Below are positions 1 to 11,400 of a stretch of 64,000 nucleotides of DNA, piece by piece. A program made the translations under genes and the position numbers. Location of the stretch: positions 3,832,052 to 3,896,051 of the forward strand of contig OX465104.1 of NCBI GenBank assembly GCA_949987565.1, given 5' to 3'. Under the pieces are notes generated by a model, which saw nothing but the letters and a program-made list of their open reading frames with translations, had not been told where the DNA came from and searched no databases. This stretch comes from Luidia sarsii (Eukaryota; Echinodermata; Asteroidea; Paxillosida; Luidiidae). Numbering within the stretch: the first letter of the stretch is position 1; the number at the start of each line of letters is the position of its first letter.

Positions 1-48
1 AATTTATAGTAGCTTGGGGAATTTGTAAGTAACCCCCGAAAATATAAA

Positions 49-227
49 CGCAGTGGCTGTTGTTACGGCAGTCGTCCGTGTGGTTCCCTGACGATTGTAT
101 TTCGTCAGCATTGCAGGCTGGTTTAACCAGTCTATTAGCTGATAGTCTGGTTCCAAGAGCTAATCATCCTGACAAATACTGTGAAGTCAGGGAACCAAAC
201 GGACGACTGCCAACAACAGCCACTGCG
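49..227. mobile_element. Foldback MITE (MULE-type), copy 1
   Basis: The element is 179 bp with long inverted termini (about 45 bp) that begin CGCAGTGGCTGTTGTTACGG. A perfect 9-bp direct repeat AAATATAAA flanks it (40-48 and 228-236). Nine-bp duplications are typical of Mutator-like elements. It has no coding capacity. It sits in the 3' flank of galactosyltransferase copy A, and the matching flank of copy B (about 48470) lacks it. Confidence 0.8.
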
Positions 228-588
228 AAATATAAATGATAAAGAATTATACAGACAGCTACATACAACTGTACAATTAACATGGGTGGCTTTACTGAGT
301 TGATATCGCTTGCAAATCATCAAGGGAACTGGAATATGTAAGCGTATATATACGCCCCCACAGCCATGCCGCTGCTTTCGCCCCACCCACCCCCACCGCA
401 ATTCCGAAGCCTTGTCTGAAATCCACTGGCTCACGGATTGAGCACTCGTAAGTCTGTAGGTCATCGGGCGAAGCGGCTTCCATAGAGCGGCGTGCACATT
501 TTGAAGCCTCAGCCGTAGCCACGGAGCCCGGCTCATTATACGGGCCTTAGGCCGTGGCCTTAGGGCGCCTCCTACTGGCGTCCCTTTG

Positions 589-754
589 TTATTTGGGCCC
601 GCAGTCCTTCCAGGCGGGATTCCACGGGAGTTTGGTGATGTTGACCGAGATGAAGGTGTAGAGGGCGTTCAGGGTCACTCTGACGGGCGGGTAGACCAGG
701 TTGTTCAGCCCGTCTGTCTGCAGTCTTTGCCGGGCGTGTTTCAGCAGACAAGCC
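589..754 (-). CDS. Copy A exon 6: C-terminus
   Basis: The exon is 166 bp with acceptor TTGCTACAG. It encodes RQRLQTDGLNNLVYPPVRV and ALYTFISVNI and ends with CGPK and a TAA stop. The DGLNNL and ALYT blocks match the C-terminal conserved block of the family (DGLNSL, PLYT). The tail is shorter and different from copy B, which ends in KRPKKD. Confidence 0.85.
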
Positions 755-3700
755 CTGTAGCAACAGTCAACAACAACAAAAAGCGCGCCAAAAGTCACAA
801 ACAGACGATGAGGAGAAAGTGCATTCACACCGCGTCATGATTCCGTTTGTACAACCAAGGAGGCATATATTAATCGCAGTGGCTGTTGTTACGGCAGTCG
901 TCCGTGTGTTTCCCTGACTTCACAGTATTTGTCAGGATGTTTAGCTCTTGGAACCAGACTATCAGCTAATAGACTGGTTCAACCAGCCTGCAATGCTGAC
1001 GAAATACAATCAAGTCAGGGAACCACACGGACGACTGCCGTAACAACAGCCACTGCGTATATCAATACCTCCTTGGCACAACAAAGCCCTTAATAATAAG
1101 CACAACAGATACCCGTCACGCGGGTCGCGCGCTACTTCGGGATCCTCCAATAGAGAACACGAGGTACCAGATCGCTCCACCTCGTGATTCCAATCCCGAT
1201 ACGTCAGAGGCGGGGTACCGGACTATTGAGCCAGTACAGACTCGGTTTGGATACAATAAGCCTTTACAAATCCCTGCTGGGCCTTCTTTTTTTTCAAAAC
1301 CCGGCTTTGGCTCAGGCTCCGGCTTTATCCTTCTACATTTCGTCCATTTTAGAAGCGCAAGGCATGGAAATGGGAGGCCTTTGTAAAGTCGGCTTCATTT
1401 TTTTTAATGCTACACTGTGTTATGTATGCACAAGGAAGACCTTTGCTGCTTAGCAGATTGTCCCACTTAAGCCGCTCTATGAAGCTGTGCCCAGGGCACT
1501 ATTTCATAGAGCCGCTTAAGCGTGAAAATCAGCTAAGCAGGAAAAGTCTTCCCCGTGTAAGCAAGGATTACAAGCTGTCCTACAATGTGATATCCGTTGC
1601 TATTGACTTGTTTCCCACTCTTCTTTACTTAGCGTGAAACAAAAGTGAAGTTTGGGTTGGCAAGGGGATTCTGTGGCTCATGACTTTTTGCGCTTAAGCA
1701 CATTTTGACGCTTAAGCGGCTCTATGAAATTGGCCCCTGGTGGGGAATAGGACCACGAGCATCCTTCCTCCTCCACGCTCCTCTGTCTTGGTAGCATCTC
1801 GGTCTCTGAACACGCTCTGTTAGCTAGCCAGGCCTGGCCGATTTATCATCTTGTCCATCGGTCTTCTCCAGTTTTTCTCTTATAGTTCGCCCGGTTTTCA
1901 TCGGCCCTCTGGTGCCCATGACAACGCAACAACTCTCATCCCTCTCAATTGGGGGGGGGGGCGACACATTACATGGAAGGTGTTCCTCTTCTCTTTCCGA
2001 CTTGGTCCCCCCCCAGTCAGGACATTTAAGCGAGCAACCAGGCTGTTTGCCTCCTCTCACCCACACACTCTATCTGTCCCAAGGTGTAGAACGGAGAAGT
2101 ATCGGAACAGCTTCTTCCCTCGTTCAGCCTCCGTCTGGAATTCCCTACCTGGTTCTTGCTTTTCCCCCTGCCTACGATCTTGCCCTGTTTTAATTAGAGG
2201 AATGTCAATTCCTCTTTCCAGCCTTCCTGAGTCCCTCTCTATCTCCTTCTTTTTTTAGCCCTGAAACTTGAGTGACTTTTCAGCCTTGTTGTGGGGGCTA
2301 TTTTGCTTTAACAAAAATCCCAACCCAACCCACACTCCACCACAGCACCGAATCCCCCCCCCCCCCGCCAGTTATCTTTTCTTGTTCCTGGGGGCGCTCT
2401 TACGGACCGTGACTTGAACCCTGAGACCTCTGGTGTGGCGTATAAGCGCTCTTACACCTTATGAGCTATCCAGCCCTTAGATGGCGGCCTTCCCAAATAG
2501 TCCACTTTCATAGTGCTTGCCAGGTGGGAGCACCAGTCAGAAGCAATTCAACCATTAACTGCCGTATATCTCCAGGGATCACGCCCCCGCTTTCATTCAG
2601 ATGCAAACAACCAATTTATTTATTTATTTATTTCTTATTTATCCTGGGTTATCCATTCAGTGGGAAGAAAAAGAGCTCACTGATCTCCCATGGATCCCAA
2701 CTCACAAAAAAAATAATGTATGAACATAAAATTGTTATTAAAAACAACAGTATAAAAACTTATAAGAGTTCAAATTAAAATTACATTGGTTATAAAAAAC
2801 ACTATAAGAAAACCTTATACAGGAGAACATGAAACTGCACAGAAATCACTATCACAGTCTTTACAAGAATTACGCAAAATAAAAAATGGTTTAGCTCTTT
2901 GACTATTCAAACTTGTTTGATTCAGGGATTTCATATGAGGCGGTAAACTATTCCAGGTTTGGGCACCTCTAAAATTAAACGTTCTTTTTCCACTTTCCGT
3001 TTTTGTTTTTTTGCTGTTCCTCGTTTGATGACAATGTGATTCACTGACTGCAGTCAAGACATTACGGAGATATGTTGGTACATTGCCTTTTAAACATTTA
3101 AAAACCATGGTATTGGTATGGATACCTCTTCTTGCAGTTTTCCATCCTAACTAAGTCCGTACTGCTGATGCAGATGTTCTAGGTGGGACCTTAAGAATAG
3201 TCCCCCTGCTCTATTCATTAATATCGTTGTAAACCTGGTTTTAGCACCTCGTGGATCACACAAAATCACTCCAATTTGAATTCCAAATCCATCCGAATCC
3301 GAATCCACCCACCCCCCCCATATACCTTTTGTCATTCTTGGGGGCGCTCTTGTGGTGCTCGGCGATGACGTTGTAGAGGCCCGTCACACCCAAGGGTTGC
3401 GACTTAAAGAAGCCCTTGGACCGGATCCGGATCAGGCTGTCGTCATCCTCCGACCCCCAGCCCCAGTAGGCGTTGGAGAAGCCGTTGAACTTCTGGATCT
3501 GCGACCGCGTGAACCCGGTGACGGCGCCGAAGAACGATTTGTACCGCACCCTGAAAAAACCAAGACAGATTTTCTTTTTGATCGTTTCCTACAAGTTGGC
3601 CAGAAGTACTCTCATTTTTGGAATCAAAATGGCAAAGAAACCTTTGACTGGACCGGGACTTGAACCCGAGAGCTCTGGTTTTGAGTACCAGTGCTCTTAC

Positions 3701-5460
3701 CATCTAAGCTATCCAGCCCTTAATAATTGATGACTTTACCTAATAGTCAATTAGTCTTTGCCAGGGTGGGGGCGCCCGTCAGAAGCAATCCAACCATTAA
3801 CTGCCGTATATCTCCAGGGATCACTGCCCGCTTTCATTCAGATCCATACAGCCAATTGTTGTAAACCTGGCTACGGCAGCTCGGGGATCGCACAAATTAC
3901 TATAATTCAAATGTCAAATGTATTGTCTGCGTCAGCCGTATTCAACAACAACAGCAACAGCAACATCAACAATAGCGACATCAACAACTAGAAATTTATG
4001 TCTGTTGGCAAACAGAACATAACGCTTTTCCGCATCTGGTTCTCTTAAAAAAAAAAAAAAAAATTGCTGAAAAAAAAATTGACATCAACGGGATTCGAAC
4101 CCGTAACCTCAATTCCTAACCCAAAACGCACGTGCATATTTTGTGCACAAAGTCTATGGCACTTCATTATATTTTTCAAAAAATCATAATAATTCTGAAC
4201 AATGATCAATTACTTCAAAACTCAGGATTTAGAATGTCTAGCCCAATAGCTAAATGCCCACCAAATTTCGAGACGATTGACCTTTGGGAAATATGTGTTT
4301 TAAAAACACGCATTTTGATGACGTCACGATTGCGTCATGGCATTTTGGCTCCGGAGGGTGTTTCTAGACTACATCCCTAATAGATATAAACAAAAACAAT
4401 AAAAAAATCTTGCTCCGTTGGCCAAATATGCTCAATTGAATGTTAAAATCTTAACAGTTTATGACCTCATTAATATTCATGAGATGACGTCACGATCAAA
4501 TGAGGGCAATTTTTGGATACACCTTTTCCCAACTTAGATATAGTGCAAACTTGGACCAAAACGAAATTAATTTTTTGCTTTTATTGCAGTTTGAAATTTG
4601 CACCTTTAAAGCACTGTCACGTGACACATGGTGACGTCATGAAGACAACTGTGCACAACTTCAGCAAGGGTTCTATGCATTTGTCAAGTTTGGAAAAAAT
4701 CAAAGTTTGTTCAATGGCAAAAGTGCCCTCCGAAAAAACCCTGTGCTTTGTCTATGGGAAAATTCCGACCAGAAAAAGAAGAAAAAGAAAAATCTTAACA
4801 AAAGCAATAGCTTTTCCGCTTCGCGCGAAAAAGCTAAAAAATCAGAACAAGAACAATAGCTTTTCCGTATGGAACGGAAAAGCTAATAACAGCACCAACT
4901 ACAGCAATAGCATCAAAGTTGAAGGTTTGCGGTGACACCACGAACACCATCTACAAGAGATGATTTACATGTAGTCTCTTCAAACCTTCCACACTGTAAT
5001 TCCGCCGTGCAAACCTCCAACACTTATACGACACCTTTATGCCATAGCTTATCATTCATCCTATAATTATAGGGAATTCTTGGTCTGGTCGCTCTCAAAG
5101 CGCTGAGCCATGTTCAATTACCGACGCTGCCCGGTGATCCCTCACGGAAGGGGTCAGGACACCAGATCGCCCGGGTCTGCCAGACAGCCGTTAGGGAGAA
5201 TTTAATTCAATTCATGCAGAATTATGCAGACTGGAATCTCGTCAACCACACAGGCGCACTCGACCGCTAGAGAGGTGCATGTGGCATCCTCACCAACGTT
5301 GATGGAAATATCACCCGGTTGGGGTATAATTTCATTGATAAATAAAAGCCGTTGTATTGTGTCGTAAAAACCGATGATAAACTCCCCAAATTTAAAAAAG
5401 AAACAAAGCAAAATGACCAAGTTACGGGTAAACGATTTTGCACAACATTCTTGTTGCCCA

Positions 5461-5493
<33 letters not shown>

Positions 5494-8400
5494 CAAACAT
5501 GGAATAATGAGGTCTGGTGCTTTGTAAAAGTCAGAGGACTTTTTTTTTCGTCGTTGGCGTAGGTCACACAAATTAACCATGAACCTTAATTCCAGACATC
5601 TCCGATTAGTTTAGCGTGTGTTAGGGCTTTATTCGTCTTTTTCTCGGTCCATTAGTGAACTTGTTTCAAACATCCTGCAATGTTGCCGTCATCGTGATAT
5701 TCCAAAGGGAACATTGAAGAGTTTCCATCATCAAAATAATATCCAGGGGCTCTGAATGGCGAGAGTCCAGATGGCATCACGCCTTCCTTCTCTTAAAATA
5801 GCAGTCGTATATAGACGTCATGTTGTTAGTCTGGTTTCGGCGTGCGTCCGTGACCGGTTGTCTTACCGAGGCAGCGGCCAGACCATGTGCGCAAGGCGTC
5901 GAGCCGGTACGCGATTCTTTTCCCCCGTACCACTAAAGCATCAGGTTGGCCCCTTAATTGCAATTGTGCGACTTGAATGAAGACCAACGCGATTTCCGAG
6001 GTTCGTTGCCATCTCGCCCACTAGTCTATTTGCCCCTTGCCAACTCGCCCACTAGTCTACTTGACCCTAGCCAACTCGCCCACTAGTCTACTTGACCCTA
6101 GCCAACTCGCCCACTAGTCTACTTGACCCTAGCCAACTCGCCCACTAGTCTACTTGACCCTAGCCAACTCGCCCACTAGTCTACTTGGCCCTAGCCAACT
6201 CGCCCATTAGTCTACTTGACCCTAGCCAACTCGCCCACTAGTCTACTTGACCCTAGCCAACTCGCCCACTAGTCTACCTGCCCCTTGCCAACTCGCCCAC
6301 GAGTCTACAATTGCCCCTTGCCAACTCGCCCACTGGTCTACTTGCCCCTAGCCAACTCGCCCACTAGTCTACTTGCCCCTAGCCAACTCGCCCACTAGTC
6401 TACCTGCCCCTTGCCAACTCGCCCACTAGCCTACTTGACCCTACCCAACTCGCCCACTAGTCTACTTGCCCCTTGCCAACTCGCCCACTTGTCTACTTGC
6501 CCCTTGCCAACTCGCCCACTAGTCTACTTGCCCCTTGCCAACTCGCCCACTAGTCTACTTGACCCTAGCCAACTCGCCCACTAGTCTACTTGCCCCTTGC
6601 CAACTCGCCCACTAGTCTACTTGACCCTAGCCAACTCGCCCACTAGACTACTTGACCCTAGCCAACTCGCCCACTAGTCTACTTGCCCCTTGCCAACTTG
6701 CCCACTAGCCTACTTGACCCTAGCCAACTCGCCCACTAGTCTACTTGACCCCAGCCAACTCATTTACCCGGTTGTGGCCATGTACATTTGTCCGGGGGAC
6801 ACATTCACCTGGTTGTGGCCATATACATTTGTACGGGGGACACATTTACCCGGTTGTGGCAATGTACATTTGTACGGGGACACATTTACCCAGTTGTGGC
6901 CATATACATTTGTACGGGGACACATTTACCCGGTTGTGGCCATGTACATTTGTACGGGGCACACATTTACCCGGTTGTGGCCATGTATATTTGTACGGGG
7001 GACACATTTACCCGGTTGTGGCCATGTACATTTGTACGGGGACACATTTACCCGGTTGTGGCCATATACATTTGTACGGGGGACACATTTACCCGGTTGT
7101 GGCCATGTACATTTGTACGGGGCACACATTTACCCGGTTGTGGCCATGTATATTTGTACGGGGGACACATTTACCCGGTTGTGGCCATGTACATTTGTAC
7201 GGGGACACATTTACCCGGTTGTGGCCATGTATATTTGTACGGGGGACACATTTACCCGGTTGTGGCCATGTACATTTGTACGGGGCACACATTTACCCGG
7301 TTGTGGCCATGTACATTTGTACGGGGGACACATTTACCTGGTTGTGGCCATGTACATTTGTACGGGGGACACATTTACCCGGTTGTGGCCATGTATATTT
7401 GTACGGGGGACACATTTACCTGGTTGTGGCCATGTACATTTGTACGGGGGACACATTTACCCGGTTGTGGCCATGTATATTTGTACGGGGGACACATTTA
7501 CCTGGTTGTGGCCATGTACATTTGTACGGGGACACATTTACCCGGTTGTGGCCATATACATTTGTACGGGGACACATTTACCCGGTTGTGGCCATGTACA
7601 TTTGTACGGGGGACACATTTACCCGGTTGTGGCCATGTACATTTGTACGGGGACACATTTACCCGGTTGTGGCCATGTACATTTGTACGGGGACACATTT
7701 ACCCGGTTGTGGCCATGTACATTTGTACGGGGGACACATTTACCCGGTTGTGGCCATGTACATTTGTACGGGGACACATTTACCCGGTTGTGGCCATGTA
7801 CATTTGTACGGGGACACATTTACCCGGTTGTGGCCATGTACATTTGTACGAGGACACATTTACCTGGTTGTGGCCATGTACATTTGTACGGGGACACATT
7901 TACCCGGTTGTGGCCATGTACATTTGTACGGGGGACACATTTACCCGGTTGTGGCCATGTACATTTGTACGGGGACACATTTACCCGGTTGTGGCCATGT
8001 ACATTTGTACGGGGGACACATTTACCCGGTTGTGGCCATGTACATTTGTACGGGGACACATTTACCCGGTTGTGGCCATGTACATTTGTACGGGGACACA
8101 TTTACCCGGTTGTGGCCATGTACATTTGTACGGGGGACACATTTACCCGGTTGTGGCCATGTACATTTGTACGGGGACACATTTACCCGGTTGTGGCCAT
8201 GTACATTTGTACGGGGACACATTTACCCGGTTGTGGCCATGTACATTTGTACGGGGGACATATTTACCTGGATAGCCTGTCCGGGGACAGGCTTTGATCG
8301 ATGCAGGTAATTCGTCCCCAGGACACATTTAGCGCGGGGGGGGGCAGAATTATCCTTTACACCAGATTTTCGAAAATGTTGTGTGTGCTAGGCAGGACCT

Positions 8401-11400
8401 ACTTGTAGCCCCATCTGTCGGCGCCCACAATGAAGTGGCGTGGCATGTGGCTGCAGCCGTAGTAGTTGGCGTCGTTCAGTGGGAGATGGTCCACGTCGTG
8501 GAAGATGAAGCAGTCCCAGCGGCTGAAGTTGAGCGCCTGCTGGAAGCCCACGTTCAGCAGCATGGCTCGGTTGAACTTGAGCTCGTTGGCCTACAGCACA
8601 GGAACGCATACAACAAAAAACACCCCGTTTTCGAAATGAAGGCTTAGGCTCGGGCTCGGGCTCAGGCTTCGTCTCCGTCTGACAAAACCTGAAAATCCAG
8701 GTTTTGGTTTGTTTCCGAATATGAACTTAGGTCTGTTGGTTTGTTAGGTACAGAGTATTTGAAAACGGCATATGTATAGGCCTATATAGATACACTACTA
8801 TCCAATATGTGACCCGGCACAGCATAACCCCACTTTGTAGATTTTGAGGTTTTCTAATGATGTGAAAGAGTATACCATTAGCTTTCAAATAATATCAAAA
8901 TATAATATCCTTTAATACTTAAAATTTCCGAAAATACAAACAAAAGAAAATTGATTTGTAATCGAATTGTGAAGATACTTTAAACTTCAGGCGTTGTTTA
9001 CTTAAAAAGTGTTTTGTTGGGATATTCCTCATGTCGTTGTGCCGGGTCACACATTGATGTAGTTCTGTTAGGCATTAAGACCAGAAGCCAATTTCATAGA
9101 GCTGCTTAAGCGTGGAAATCTGCTAAGCACGAAATTTCTCCCCTGGCTAAAACGAGATTGCCAACAATATTTCACTCGATGCTTGTTGTACTTGCCTCGT
9201 ATTCTACTATTGGTTGCTTCATGTGAAATACAAGTGGAATTTTGGATGGCAACCTGATTCTTTCGAGGACGATTTTTCATGCATAAGAAAATTTTGGTGC
9301 TTAAGCGGCCCTGGTGTGGTGGCGCCCTTTCCCGCAGTTTGTCTCACGTGGCTTTCATATGCCACACCCCGTACCAGACTATTTAACTCGCCCCGTTATG
9401 GTATACACTGATCACTTCAGGTTCTGGCGCACACGTTGTATGTCCACTCCCTGTTTGAAAAGCCTAGGCCTACATTATACATGTGACCCGGCACAGCATA
9501 ATGAGGAATAACCCCCACTTTCGAGATTTTGAGATTTTCTAATGATGTGAAAGAGTATACCATTAGCTTTTAAATGATATCAAAATTATTTCCGTGTGAA
9601 CTTTGTTGCAAATAGTACAAGGGGACTTCGCTCGTTCATTTGGTACCGGACACAATATAGCAGCGCCAGGCTAACTCCTCGAAAGCGGCCCTTCAAAAAG
9701 GCAGGAACTTTACATTTTCATGAAAGCAGTACACAAACACTCCCCCGAAATCCTCGTTTTTTCAACATTTAGAGACGGATTTCGGACAATCCTTTGGACA
9801 TAAGTTCCTCCAATACATTAACTTTCCGAAAATACAAAAAAAAAATGTTTGTTTTTTTTCGAATTGAGAAGATACTTTGACTTCAGGAGTTGTTTACTTG
9901 AAAAGTGTTTTGGTGGGATATTCCTCATGTCGCTGTGCCGGGTCACATATACGCGCAGGCCAACTCCCTGTGATGTATTATATAAAAAAACTCTTATTCA
10001 AAGTTCTTGCTCATGGTGTGTTTTTCCTGGTCGTTCTGTATAACCAAACTGTTTTGCATGCGCATGGGCGCAGCGAAGTAGCATGAAAAACACATTATTG
10101 ATTCACGTGGTACAATGTGCTAGCCAGTATAGCACTGTAGGCATCACAGAGGGATTACAGAAGGACTATCGTTTGACCGGGGGATCTGGGTATTTTTGGT
10201 TTACCTGCTCTATGACGTAGATCCCAAACTCCAGATTCTGCCGCTTGAGGAAGGGAACGATATTCTGCAGGAATATCGGGAGCTGGTAGAATCGGTCACG
10301 AAACGGAACGATCAAGGCCACCTGAGAATAGTTTGAGAGAGAAAAAGGCGTTCGTCTATAACTATAGATAATCAGAAATACAAACGTACACTGTAAAAAC
10401 GAACTGCACCACACGTACTTCTGCAATGGCACATACATGTATTTGTCCCAGAATCATGAACACTTGAGGCACCTACTGTACTTCATGCACATGAAATACT
10501 GTGGCTCAAGCACGTGGCATTGTAATCACTAGAGCAAAAGTTGGATGAGGTGCATGAAGTGCTTAATGTACAAGAACATCTCCCTATTTACTGTACTTCA
10601 AGCACATGGAGTGGAAGGTGAGCATCACCTCGATCGTGCGCATGTTCCGTGCACCATGTGCCTCAACATACGATACTTATTCATGTGCATGATGTGAGCA
10701 CCGTTTTTACAGTGTAGGTTAATCCATCATTTCAATCAATAAGAGGGGAAAGATATTCCAAGAAACAAGATTTGGATATTCACGTCAGAGGCCTATTGGA
10801 GACTAAAATAACCAACTTTTGAGAAACTGTTGCAAACTGCTTACTGACTAAAATGACACAAAATAATGCGATTATAAACACATTAGGAAGGCCTGACGTT
10901 TCGATCCTCGGAGGACCTTTTAATTCTGCCTTTGAGAAACGGGTTCTCCTGAGATCGAAACGTCAGGCCCTCCTAATGTTTGATACAAACATTTTTGATG
11001 AGGTATTTTTCAGCGTGCAGGAAATGTAAGCCCCTTTTTTCAAAACCCGACTTATGCTCCAGCTCCGTCTGAAATTTTGTCGGAACTAAACTGGAAACAC
11101 AGGCTGGGGTTTGGTCTTTACTGGAATTGTTGCTTGGGGGTCTTAAAAAACAACCACACACAGCCAAAGGCCTCCCGTTACCATGCCTATTATAGTATTC
11201 TAAAAGGCTTGGGAGTTTTTTCCAACACTGTAAAAACGGTGCTCACATCGTGCACATGGATGAAGTATGTTGAGGCACATGGTGCACGATACATGCGCAC
11301 GAGGTGATGCTCACTTTCACTCCATGTGCTTGAGGTACAATAAATAGAGAGATATTCTTGTACATGAAGCACTTCATGCACCTCATCCGATGTTTGCTCA

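Noticed and set aside
5202..5567. 121-codon minus-strand frame as a small host gene
   Set aside because: It runs through a TA microsatellite (IYIYIY) and shows no domain or splice support.
6690..8310. Long plus-strand frames of 495-535 codons over the minisatellite as a repeat protein gene
   Set aside because: All three frames are open at once, the peptide cycle follows from the 40-bp unit, and there is no start context, splice link or non-repeat domain.
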